Origin: Streptomyces sp. AM 2-1-1
GTDB lineage: Bacteria > Actinomycetota > Actinomycetes > Streptomycetales > Streptomycetaceae
Direction: 5' to 3'
DNA length: 64,000 bases
NCBI RefSeq assembly: GCF_029167645.1
Contig: NZ_CP119147.1
Location: forward strand, 4,172,501-4,236,500
The position numbers and the translations under genes are program-made. The notes under the pieces are model-generated. The model saw only the letters and a program-made list of their open reading frames with translations. It did no database searches and was not told the origin of the DNA. Of this stretch, positions 17,516 to 24,770 are shown piece after piece (position 1 is the stretch's first letter; each line of letters opens with the position of its first letter).

Positions 17516-18138
17516 CGCCCCCGAACGACCCGCTCCCGAGCGACCCGCCCTCCAGCGGCACGCCTCAGGTCAAGGCACCCAAGCAGGACCGCAGCCGGGC
17601 CACCCGGCAGCGGCTCCTGGAGGCAGCCGTGGCGTGTCTCGCCGCCCACGGCTGGGCCGGCTCCACGGTCTCCGTCGTCGCCGAACGGGCCGGGGTCTCC
17701 CGGGGCGCGGCCCAGCACCACTTCCCCACCCGCGAGGACCTGTTCACCGGGGCGGTCGAGTACGTCGCGGAGGAGCGGTCCGCCGCCCTGCGGGCGCTCC
17801 CGGTCCAGGGCCGCGCGGAGGTGGTCGCCGCACTCGTCGACCTGTACACCGGGCCGCTCTTCCGCGCCGCGCTCCAGCTCTGGGTGGCCGCCTCCAACGA
17901 GCCCCAGCTGCGGCCCCGGGTCACCGAACTCGAAGCCCGGGTCGGCCGGGAGACCCACCACATCGCCGTCGAACTCCTGCGCGCCGACGAGAGCCGCCCG
18001 GGGGTGCGCGAGACGGTCCAGGGCCTCCTGGACATGGCCCGGGGGCTCGGCCTCGCCAACCTCCTCACCGACGACACCGCCCGGCGCCGGAAGGTGGTGG
18101 CGCAGTGGGCGGCGCTGGTGGACGGCGCGTTGGGGTGA
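17503..18138 (+). CDS. TetR-family regulator, likely controls the catabolic operon
   Basis: The 211-residue TetR repressor has a Pro/Ser-rich tail of about 25 residues. Its HTH lies at about residues 30-75 (TVSVVAERAGVSRGAAQHHF, with HFPTREDLF) and is followed by an all-helical ligand domain. Last in the operon, it overlaps the hydratase gene. The start may be ATG 17503 or GTG 17512; GTG 17512 would give the usual GTGA overlap. A ligand such as an acyl-CoA made by the pathway, and binding to the CAAGCA/TGCTTG dyad at 7296-7311, are inferences from position and half-site type. Confidence 0.9.
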   Translation: MGVVTPPNDPLPSDPPSSGTPQVKAPKQDRSRATRQRLLEAAVACLAAHGWAGSTVSVVAERAGVSRGAAQHHFPTREDLFTGAVEYVAEERSAALRALPVQGRAEVVAALVDLYTGPLFRAALQLWVAASNEPQLRPRVTELEARVGRETHHIAVELLRADESRPGVRETVQGLLDMARGLGLANLLTDDTARRRKVVAQWAALVDGALG

Positions 18139-18549
18139 GCGCGGCGGACGGGCACGTCGTCGTCGAGCGGACGGTGGCGGCCGCGCTCGCCCGGGAAAGG
18201 CGTGCTCAACGGGGACGGGCGATGTCTCGGGTGCGACGGTGGCCGTCACCGGCGACATCCGGGTCCTGCTCCCGGCCCACGACGCCGCCGACCTCGCCGG
18301 GGAGGCGGCCACGGGACCGTGGTCCACGGCGGCGGGATCGTCCACCACGGCTCCACCGCCTCGTTGCTTGCCCGCCCTCACGCCGACGCCGCCGGGCACC
18401 GTCGCGGGCCGGGCGGCGGAGGGCGCCTACACCGCCCCGCTCCGCGACAGCGGCGCCAGGGCCTGATCGGCGCCCTCCCCGGAGCACGGAGCCCTCCCCG
18501 GAGCACGGAGCCCTCCCCGGAGCACGGAGCCCGGTGCGGGGCCCGGTCG
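18139..18549. other. Intergenic region with decayed-looking coding remnants
   Basis: This 411-bp gap lies between the TetR and citrate synthase stops. Short open stretches in different frames look like pieces of protein: GHVVVERTVAA right after the TetR stop, and AVTGDIRVLLPAHDAADLAGE near 18240-18305. None has a good start or full length. The region may hold a broken gene. The only clear structure is a 19-bp tandem repeat at its end. Confidence 0.4.
18472..18528. repeat. Three tandem 19-bp repeats
   Basis: Three perfect head-to-tail copies of GCCCTCCCCGGAGCACGGA lie just before the citrate synthase stop. They may act as part of the transcription end or may be a slippage product. No coding function is seen. 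Confidence 0.95.
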
Positions 18550-19659
18550 TCAGCCGACGACCGGGGTGATCGAGTCGAACCCCTCGATCTCCCGCGGGTC
18601 CCGCGACGCCGGGCCCACGTACTGGGCCGAGGGCCGTACCAGCCGGCCCGTGCGCTTCTGCTCCAGGATGTGCGCCGACCAGCCGGCCGTGCGGGCGCAG
18701 GTGAACATCGAGGTGAACATGTGCGCCGGGACCTCCGCGAAGTCCAGCACGATCGCCGCCCAGAACTCCACGTTGGTCGCCAGCACCCGGTCCGGCCGGC
18801 GGGCGTGCAGCTCCTCCAGCGCCGCCTTCTCCAGCGCCTGGGCCACCTCGAAGCGGGGCGCGGCCAGTTCGCGGGCGGTGCGCCGCAGCACCCGGGCGCG
18901 CGGGTCCTCGGCGCGGTAGACGCGGTGGCCGAAGCCCATCAGCCGCTCGCCCCTGTCGAGTGCCCGCTTCACGTACGCGGTGGCGTCCCCGGTCCGCTCG
19001 ATCTCCTCGATCATCCCGAGCACCCGCGACGGGGCGCCGCCGTGCAGCGGCCCCGACATCGCGCCGACCGCGCCGGAGAGCGCCGCCGCCACGTCCGCGC
19101 CGGTCGAGGCGATGACCCGGGCGGTGAACGTGGAGGCGTTCATGCCGTGTTCGGCCGCGGACGTCCAGTAGGCGTCGACCGCCTTGACGTGCCGCGGGTC
19201 CGGCTCGCCGCGCCAGCGGATCATGAACCGCTCGACCACCGACTCCGCCTTGTCGATCTCGCGCTGCGGCACCATCGCGTGCCCCTGCCCGCGCGCCGAC
19301 TGGGCCACGTACGACAGGGCCATCACGGCCGCCCGCGCGAGGTCGTCGCGGGCCGTCGCCTCGTCGATGTCGAGCAGCGGCTTCAGACCCCACACCGGGG
19401 CGAGCATCGCCAGCGCCGACTGCACGTCCACCCGGATGTCACCGGAGTGGACCGGGATGGGGAACGGCTCGGCGGCGGGCAGTCCGGGGTTGAACGCCCC
19501 GTCCACCAGCAGTCCCCAGACATTGCCGAAGGACACCTGGCCGACGAGGTTCTCGATGTCGATCCCGCGATACCGGAGCGCCCCGCCCTCCCTGTCCGGT
19601 TCGGCGATCTCCGTCTCGAACGCGACGACTCCCTCGAGTCCGGGTACGAATGCGGACAT
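18550..19659 (-). CDS. Citrate synthase (second type, SCO4388-like)
   Basis: This is a 369-residue citrate synthase, which condenses acetyl-CoA with oxaloacetate or a related 2-oxo acid. Catalytic histidine motifs are seen in EHGMNASTFTARV and in GFGHRVYRAEDPRA. GPLHGGAPSRVL is the substrate loop, and FTCARTAGWSAHILEQ carries the C-terminal arginine site. It is shorter than the main hexameric citrate synthases (about 430 residues) and fits the compact citrate/methylcitrate-synthase class. ATG 19659 gives the family N-terminus; the frame runs upstream only as noise. It is divergent from pdxH. It may be a spare citrate synthase or a methylcitrate synthase. Confidence 0.9.
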   Translation of the reverse strand: MSAFVPGLEGVVAFETEIAEPDREGGALRYRGIDIENLVGQVSFGNVWGLLVDGAFNPGLPAAEPFPIPVHSGDIRVDVQSALAMLAPVWGLKPLLDIDEATARDDLARAAVMALSYVAQSARGQGHAMVPQREIDKAESVVERFMIRWRGEPDPRHVKAVDAYWTSAAEHGMNASTFTARVIASTGADVAAALSGAVGAMSGPLHGGAPSRVLGMIEEIERTGDATAYVKRALDRGERLMGFGHRVYRAEDPRARVLRRTARELAAPRFEVAQALEKAALEELHARRPDRVLATNVEFWAAIVLDFAEVPAHMFTSMFTCARTAGWSAHILEQKRTGRLVRPSAQYVGPASRDPREIEGFDSITPVVG

Positions 19660-19866
19660 CAGGCGGCTCCCTCTGTGCGGCGGCAAGCGGCTGCGAGCTG
19701 TGTCCCCGAAGGCCCTCGGTACGAAGGCCCCCCCGACGGGACCTGACCCCTGATAGTGGCGCCTCCCCCCGGGGCAAGGAAGGGTGATGTCCGGCACAGC
19801 ACCCGCGTGTCGCGGGGTGACACCCCACGAGCCACCGGGCACGGACCGCTGCGGCAGGATGGCCCC

Positions 19867-20580
19867 GTGCCCACAGCTGACCCGACACCTCCGTCCGCTC
19901 CTCGTCCGGCCGATTCCCCCGCTTCCGATTGCACCATCGATCCGGCGGCCATGCGCGAGCAGTACCGTTCCGAGGCGTTCGCCGAGCGGGATCTCGCCCC
20001 GGACCCCATGGAACAGTTCGCCCGCTGGTTCCGGCAGGTCGCCGCCGGGGGCGTCCTGCACGAGCCGAACGCCATGGTCGTCTCCACCGCCGCACCCGAC
20101 GGCCGCCCGTCCTCCCGCACGGTGCTGCTCAAGGGCTTCGACGCGCGCGGCTTCGTCTTCTACACCAACTACGAGTCCCGCAAGGGCCGCGAGCTGGCCG
20201 CCAACCCCCACGTCTCGCTGCTCTTCCCCTGGCACCCGCTCGCCCGCCAGGTCGTCGTCACGGGCATCGCGGAGCGGGTGGGCCGCGAGGAGACCGTCGC
20301 GTACTTCCGTACCCGTCCGCACGGCTCGCAGCTCGGCGCGTGGGCGAGCGCGCAGTCCACGGTCATCGGCTCCCGCGAGGAGCTCACCGAACGGTACGGG
20401 GAACTCGCCGCCCGCTACCCGGAGGGCGAGAAGGTGCCCGTCCCGCCGCACTGGGGCGGCTTCCGGGTGGCGCCGGAGACGGTGGAGTTCTGGCAGGGGC
20501 ACGAGAACCGGCTGCACGACCGGCTGCGCTACGTCCGCCGCGCGGAGGCCGGCTGGCGCGTGGAGCGGCTCTGCCCCTGA
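19867..20580 (+). CDS. pdxH: Pyridoxamine 5'-phosphate oxidase
   Basis: The 237-residue FMN enzyme oxidises pyridoxine or pyridoxamine 5'-phosphate to PLP. The motifs are all in order: [35 protein letters not shown] with SRKGREL (FMN phosphate and substrate), [25 protein letters not shown] and [17 protein letters not shown], ending in LRYVRR and RLCP. The length suits the family plus a short Pro-rich tail. GTG 19867 was chosen because nothing conserved lies upstream. It sits divergent to citrate synthase, and a strong bidirectional hairpin follows. Confidence 0.95.
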   Translation: MPTADPTPPSAPRPADSPASDCTIDPAAMREQYRSEAFAERDLAPDPMEQFARWFRQVAAGGVLHEPNAMVVSTAAPDGRPSSRTVLLKGFDARGFVFYTNYESRKGRELAANPHVSLLFPWHPLARQVVVTGIAERVGREETVAYFRTRPHGSQLGAWASAQSTVIGSREELTERYGELAARYPEGEKVPVPPHWGGFRVAPETVEFWQGHENRLHDRLRYVRRAEAGWRVERLCP

Positions 20581-20608
20581 GGATCCGGCGGGCAGGCGGA
20601 AAAGCAGA

Positions 20609-20671
20609 ACCCGCAGGCTCGGGTCCCTCCGTGAGGAGGGGCCGGCCGGATCTACCGGCGAGCCTGCGGGT
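20609..20671. terminator. Long hairpin terminator shared by pdxH and the minus-strand small RNA
   Basis: A perfect 13-bp inverted repeat (20609-20621 with 20659-20671) encloses further small stems. Read on the minus strand it is followed by a T-rich tail. On the plus strand it lies 28 bp after the pdxH stop. Confidence 0.75.
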
Positions 20672-20733
20672 CGGTGACTGCTCGGGTTTCGGCAGGCAGC
20701 CTGCCGAGGTGCACGATGTGCGACGACGGGCCG

Positions 20734-20772
20734 TCAGCCCGCAGCCACCTCACGAATCCGATGGGACTGCAC
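20734..20772 (-). CDS. Twelve-residue small ORF with an exceptionally strong ribosome-binding site
   Basis: A GTG-started frame encodes VQSHRIREVAAG and stop. The site upstream reads GAAAGGAGGTGGTCC. It can pair along 15 bases with the 3' end of 16S rRNA (one pair G-U), far more than normal genes. Spacing from AGGAGG to GTG is 10 bases. The peptide contains no run of a single amino acid that would suggest classic attenuation. It may be a real micro-peptide, or the sequence may serve to bind ribosomes within a regulatory RNA. Confidence 0.45.
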   Translation of the reverse strand: MQSHRIREVAAG

Positions 20773-20804
20773 TTTCGGACCACCTCCTTTCAGCGTGTGC
20801 CACC

Positions 20805-20833
20805 AGCCTAGGAACCGCGTCCTCGTCGCACAA
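20805..20833 (-). promoter_or_regulatory. HrdB-type promoter of the small minus-strand unit
   Basis: A -35 TTGTGC (20828-20833) is separated by exactly 17 bp from a -10 TAGGCT (20805-20810). Both are close to the Streptomyces vegetative consensus. This is among the clearest promoters in the window. Confidence 0.65.
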
Positions 20834-20972
20834 CCTATTTATCCGAAGCGGGTGTGCGCCGGGTCACAGTCGAGTTCAATGGGTTGTTGACGTGCGGAAA
20901 CGCACGCGGACACGCGCACGGCGAGGTCAGCGGTGCGTACAGCGGAGGCGTCACGTTCTGCGGGGGTACGCA

Positions 20973-22367
20973 ATGGGTCCGTCCATGGGCAGCGGCACGG
21001 CCGACGCGTCGGACGCCTCGGCCGCCTCGGACACCCCGGCCGGTGTGCCGGCTCCCCGGGCCGGGGAACAGGGCCCCGGTGCGGGCCTCCTCGCCGCGCT
21101 CCTCGACGGCATGGACACCGCACTCTTCGCCCTCGACGCCGACGGCACCGTCACCCACTGGAACCGCCGGGCCGAACGCGTCCTCGGCTGGTCCGCCGCC
21201 GAGGCCGTCGGCCGGGACGGCTTCGCGGGGTGGGCGGTGCGCGGAGCCGACGCCGACGAGGTGCGCCGGCGGCTGATGGCGATCCAGGACTCCGCGGCCC
21301 GCCAGGTCCACGAGTTCGCCCTGGTCCGCAAGGACGGCGGCCGGGTCCTGGTCCGCATGCAGGCCGCCGGGATGCGCGGCCGGGACGGCGGACCCGCCGG
21401 GGTCTACTGCGCGTTCAGCGAGGCGCACGCCCAGATCGACCTGGAGCGCTCCATCGCGCTGAGCGAGGCGCTCTTCCAGGACGGCCCCTGGGGCGTGGTC
21501 CTGGTCGACGCCGACCTGCGGCCCACCGTCGTCAACGCGCACGCGGCGCGGGCCCTCGGCGGTGGCCGGACCTCCCTGCTCGGGCGGCCCCTCGGCGAGG
21601 TCGTCCTCCAGGGCGTCGAGGACCTCGAAGGCGCCTTCCACCACGTGCTCGCCGCCGGGGCGCCCCCCGCGCCCGCCGAGCTCTGGGTGACCCTGCGCAG
21701 CCGCGAGGGCGAACGGCAGCGCTGCTGGCGCAGCGGCTTCCTGCGGCTCAGCTCGCCGCTCACCGAGGAGGCGGTCCCCCTCGGGGTCGCCTGGCTGTTC
21801 CAGGACGTGACCGAGGCGCGTACCGCCGAGCAGTCCTCGGCCCGGCTGCGGTTCCGCTCCGCCCAGCTGCACCGCGCCGCCCGGGCCGCCGCCGAGTGCG
21901 AGGACCCCTGGGAAGCGGCGACGACCACCCTCGACTTCTCCCTGGCGGGCTTCGCCGACCACGCGCTGCTCGACCTGGTGGCGGGGGAGCGGCTGGTCCG
22001 TGCGGCGGCCACCCCGGTGGACGCCCCGGGCCCCTGCCTGCGGGTGGCCGGCGGCTCACTGCCGGCCCGGTACGGCCCCGGGCACCCGGCACTCCAGTCG
22101 CTGGACCGGATCGCCCCGGTCCGGGTGAGCGGGGGCGCGGCCGGCGGGGGATGGGCGGCCGACCACCACTGGCCCCGGCACACGGCGCACGCCCTGTGCG
22201 TGGCACTGCGCAGCCGCGGCCGGAGCATCGGGGTCGTCACCTTCCTGCGGACGGCGGACCGCCCCGCCTTCGAGCGGGAGGACGCCGCCCACGCGGAGAG
22301 CGCGGCGGTCCGGGTGGCCTCGGCGGTGGACCTGGCGCTGCTGCTGGAGGGCCGCGCGGCCGGCTGA
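20973..22367 (+). CDS. PAS/GAF-domain sensor protein
   Basis: This is a 464-residue soluble protein. A first PAS domain (about residues 35-150) has LDGMDTALFALDADGTVTHW and NRRAERVLGWSAAEAVG. A second PAS-like domain (about 160-290) has GPWGVVLVDADLRPTVVN and ends in WLFQDVTEAR. A GAF-like region (about 300-460) follows, with a short CVALRSRGRSIGVVTFLR core. No kinase, phosphatase, GGDEF or HTH output is visible, so it may sense a signal and act through protein contacts. Proteins of this layout in streptomycetes often precede PP2C phosphatases; here the output domain is absent. The ATG follows a CGGGGGT site. Confidence 0.8.
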   Translation: MGPSMGSGTADASDASAASDTPAGVPAPRAGEQGPGAGLLAALLDGMDTALFALDADGTVTHWNRRAERVLGWSAAEAVGRDGFAGWAVRGADADEVRRRLMAIQDSAARQVHEFALVRKDGGRVLVRMQAAGMRGRDGGPAGVYCAFSEAHAQIDLERSIALSEALFQDGPWGVVLVDADLRPTVVNAHAARALGGGRTSLLGRPLGEVVLQGVEDLEGAFHHVLAAGAPPAPAELWVTLRSREGERQRCWRSGFLRLSSPLTEEAVPLGVAWLFQDVTEARTAEQSSARLRFRSAQLHRAARAAAECEDPWEAATTTLDFSLAGFADHALLDLVAGERLVRAAATPVDAPGPCLRVAGGSLPARYGPGHPALQSLDRIAPVRVSGGAAGGGWAADHHWPRHTAHALCVALRSRGRSIGVVTFLRTADRPAFEREDAAHAESAAVRVASAVDLALLLEGRAAG

Positions 22368-22401
22368 CCCGGGGTGCGGGCGCCGGTCGCGGGCGGCGGG
22401 A

Positions 22402-23157
22402 TCAGTGCTGGTAGAAGATCCGGTCCCGGTTCTCCGCGAAGACGCGCCGGTTCCAGTCGTGGCCGCCGTCGACGTTGCCCGAGCGCAGCAGCGGCGGCTC
22501 GATGCCGCGGGCGGCCAGCGCCTCGGCGGCGGCGGCCATCGTCGCCTGCATCAGCGCGCTGGTCACGACGGTGGACGCGGGAGCGAACGGGGCGCCGGCC
22601 CCCGCGGTGGTCAGCTCCGCGTCGCCCACCGCGATCTTGCTGTCGAGGACGATGTCGCAGTGGTCGAGCAGGAAGCCGCCGGTCGCGGCCCGGGACGAGG
22701 TGGCCGCCGCGTACGCCACCGAGGTCACCCCGATCACGGTGATGCCGCGCGCCCGCGCCTCCCGGGCCATCTCGACGGGCAGGGTGTTGCGGCCCGAGAG
22801 CGAGATGACCACCAGCAGGTCGCCCTCGCCGGCCGGGCTGGCCGCGAGCACGGTGGTGGCGAGCCCTTCCACCCGTTCCAGCGCCGAGCCCAGGGTGGCG
22901 GGCATCACGTCGACCCCGACCGTGCCCGGTACCGCGAGGAGGTTCATCAGAGCGGGGCCGCCCGCGCGGTAGACCACGTCCTGGGCGGCGAGCGAGGAGT
23001 GCCCGGCACCGAAGGCGAAGAGCCGGCCGCCCGAGGCGATGGTGTCGGCGACGGCCGCTCCGGCCGCGGCGATGGAGGCGGACTCCTCGTCGCGGACCCG
23101 GGCCAGCAGCGCGATGGCCGCGTCGAAGAACTGGCCGGCCAGCTTGCTCTCGCTCAT
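22402..23157 (-). CDS. SIS-domain (phosphosugar-binding) protein
   Basis: The 251-residue protein has a sugar isomerase (SIS) fold. The phosphosugar-binding segments are FAFGAGHSSLAAQDVVYRAGG (about residues 45-65) and LLVVISLSGRNTLPVEMA with GITVIGVTSVAY (about 116-150). HCDIVLDSKIAVGDAEL follows, and the C-terminus RIFYQH is typical of the N-acetylmuramic-acid-6-phosphate-etherase-like SIS group (YdjI/SIS_2). ATG 23157 carries a GAAAGGGCC site upstream; the longer frame is not conserved. Its role in amino-sugar phosphate metabolism is inferred. It is convergent with the PAS/GAF gene and divergent from desR. Confidence 0.85.
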   Translation of the reverse strand: MSESKLAGQFFDAAIALLARVRDEESASIAAAGAAVADTIASGGRLFAFGAGHSSLAAQDVVYRAGGPALMNLLAVPGTVGVDVMPATLGSALERVEGLATTVLAASPAGEGDLLVVISLSGRNTLPVEMAREARARGITVIGVTSVAYAAATSSRAATGGFLLDHCDIVLDSKIAVGDAELTTAGAGAPFAPASTVVTSALMQATMAAAAEALAARGIEPPLLRSGNVDGGHDWNRRVFAENRDRIFYQH

Positions 23158-23404
23158 CGGAAAGGCCCTTTCGGAAGGAATCGGCCGGTACCGGTGGGAA
23201 CGGGGAGGGGGGTGGTGCCCGGTGCCGCGGATCACGTTGCGGTCTGGACCACTGGGCTGTCAAGGGTGGGCAGGCCCGTCCCGCACGCGCCGGTGGCCGA
23301 GCCGGCACGGTTGACGGCGCGATGCGTCAGAATTGGACGAGGGCCACAGCACGGCGGCATCACGGCAGCATGGCGTTTCACCGTCACAGTTATGAGGGGC
23401 ACGA

Positions 23405-24097
23405 ATGTCCGGACTGATCGACACCACGGAGATGTATCTCCGCACCATCCTCGAACTGGAAGAGGAAGGCGTGGTCCCGATGCGCGCCCGTATCGCTGAG
23501 CGGCTGGACCAGTCGGGTCCGACGGTCAGTCAGACGGTGGCCCGGATGGAGCGCGACGGTCTGGTCCAGGTCGCCGGGGACCGCCACCTGGAGCTGACCG
23601 AGGAGGGACGCCGGCTGGCCACCCGGGTCATGCGCAAGCACCGCCTCGCGGAGTGCCTGCTCGTCGACGTGATCGGCCTGGAGTGGGAGCAGGTGCACGC
23701 CGAGGCCTGCCGCTGGGAGCACGTGATGAGCGAGGCCGTGGAGCGGCGGGTGCTGGAGCTGCTGCGCCACCCCACGGAGTCCCCGTACGGCAACCCGATC
23801 CCCGGGCTGGAGGAGCTGGGCGAGCCCGCCGAGGCCGACCCGTTCCTGGGGCAGGGCATGGTGAGCCTGGCGGAGCTGGACCCGGGCAGCGACGGCAAGA
23901 CCGTCGTGATCCGCCGGATCGGCGAGCCCATCCAGACCGACGCCCAGCTGATGTACACGCTCCGGCGCGCGGGGGTCCAGCCGGGCGCCGTCGTCAGTGT
24001 GACGGCGGCGGCGGGCGGGGTGCTGGTCGGCTCGGGCGGTGAGGCGGCGGAGCTGGACAGCGTGGTCGCCTCGCACGTCTTCGTCGCCAAGCGCTGA
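23405..24097 (+). CDS. desR: Iron-dependent repressor, DtxR/IdeR family (DesR-like)
   Basis: This 230-residue protein is close to C. diphtheriae DtxR over its full length. The HTH is at about residues 26-50 (ARIAERLDQSGPTVSQTVAR). Metal ligands sit at the exact DtxR numbers: ancillary site H79, E83, H98; primary site M10, C102, E105, H106. A C-terminal SH3-like domain follows a Pro-rich linker. It binds Fe(II) and represses siderophore (desferrioxamine) and other iron-uptake genes. ATG 23405 matches the family N-terminus (LIDTTEMYLRTI). A classic terminator lies downstream. I see no iron box at its own promoter. Confidence 0.95.
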   Translation: MSGLIDTTEMYLRTILELEEEGVVPMRARIAERLDQSGPTVSQTVARMERDGLVQVAGDRHLELTEEGRRLATRVMRKHRLAECLLVDVIGLEWEQVHAEACRWEHVMSEAVERRVLELLRHPTESPYGNPIPGLEELGEPAEADPFLGQGMVSLAELDPGSDGKTVVIRRIGEPIQTDAQLMYTLRRAGVQPGAVVSVTAAAGGVLVGSGGEAAELDSVVASHVFVAKR

Positions 24098-24220
24098 CCC
24101 CGGCGGCGCCCGTGCCGTACGCCCCCGACCGCGCCGGAGCGCCGCCCACCAGGCGCTTCCTGCACGCCGCGGACCCACCGCACGCACACCACGCCCCGCG
24201 CTCCCCGGCGCGGCGGCGCC

Positions 24221-24267
24221 GGAGGCGGGCGTCACGCAACCCGACCGTGACGCCCGCTTCCTCTTTT
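24221..24267 (+). terminator. Intrinsic terminator of desR
   Basis: A 12-bp perfect stem (24225-24236 with 24246-24257), extendable to 16 bp, has a 9-nt loop and is followed by TTCCTCTTTT. It is one of the few T-tailed terminators here. Confidence 0.8.
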
Positions 24268-24557
24268 CCGTACGGAATCGCAGCGGCCGGGCGCCCCGCG
24301 TGCCAGGCTGAAGCCAGGCATATGACCTGAGGTCGCCGGTCCGGGGGGCCGTGCGGCAGGGGAGGGAGCAGGTAATGCGCCCGTCGTACCAGCATGTGCA
24401 GCGGTACGCACCCCCCGTGTGCCCGCGCCCGCCCGTACCGGACAGCGCCGGACCGCGAAGGCGGTCGGTCCCGTCGTCCGCGGGACTCCGCACGCGCGCC
24501 GTCGCACGCGTCCCCGGCGCGGTCGTGCCGACGGCCCGGGGGAGACCCGCGAGAGAA

Positions 24558-24585
24558 GACCCCGGCGCCCGTGGGCGCCGGGGTC
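24558..24585. terminator. Strong GC hairpin before the hydrolase-like gene
   Basis: GACCCCGGCGCCC and its exact complement are separated by only two bases (13-bp stem). It lies 186 bp before the next gene and could end transcription in either direction. Confidence 0.6.
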
Positions 24586-24770
24586 CGTCCTCCCCGGTGC
24601 CGACCCGGAGCCCCGAGCTCCCAGGGTCGTTCCCGCGGACCGTCATCCCCGAGCGGCCCGCTCCCCGCTGAACATCTCCCCAGGTCGGCGGCGGTCAATC
24701 ATGGAAAGCAGTCACCCGAACGAGCGGTGTTGGACGCCGGATCGCCGTTTTCGAATAAAGGTTCGATAGT

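Larger units (their letters stand above)
20600..20798 (-). ncRNA. Putative small RNA / leader-peptide transcript of about 200 nt
   Basis: The predicted transcript starts near 20798, about seven bases after the -10 box. It carries a near-complete anti-16S sequence, a 12-codon frame, an internal hairpin (20689-20707, 9-bp arms with 1-nt loop) and a terminator hairpin followed by TTCTGCTTTT. It is antisense to no gene and has no downstream gene on its strand before the citrate synthase. It could be a trans-acting small RNA or a tiny mRNA. I have a vague, unverified memory of a small RNA reported near this position in S. coelicolor. Confidence 0.55.
20581..20972. other. Intergenic region holding an antisense small transcription unit
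   Basis: This 392-bp gap separates pdxH from the PAS/GAF gene. On the minus strand it holds a full set of signals: promoter (20805-20833), ribosome-binding site (20783-20790), a 12-codon reading frame (20734-20772) and a terminator (20609-20671). The plus strand must also hold the promoter of the PAS gene, which I cannot place with confidence. Confidence 0.7.
24098..24770. other. Intergenic region after desR
   Basis: This 673-bp gap contains the desR terminator (24221-24267), a perfect 12-bp palindrome TTCCGTACGGAA (24266-24277), an 11-bp palindrome GACCTGAGGTC (24324-24334) and another strong hairpin (24558-24585). An ATG at 24375 after GGAGGGAG opens a 98-codon basic Pro/Arg-rich frame. 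The second hairpin falls inside it and the composition is poor, so I do not call a gene. Confidence 0.6.

Noticed and set aside
18239..18466. 75-codon ORF after the TetR gene
   Set aside because: It has no ribosome site, and coding bias is lost after the first 25 codons; kept only as a possible remnant.
23300..23404. Iron box (DesR site) in front of desR
   Set aside because: I looked for a TTAGGTTAGGCTCACCTAA-like dyad and saw none.
24375..24671. Small plus-strand ORF after GGAGGGAG
   Set aside because: It has Pro/Arg-rich noise composition, and a strong terminator hairpin falls inside it.
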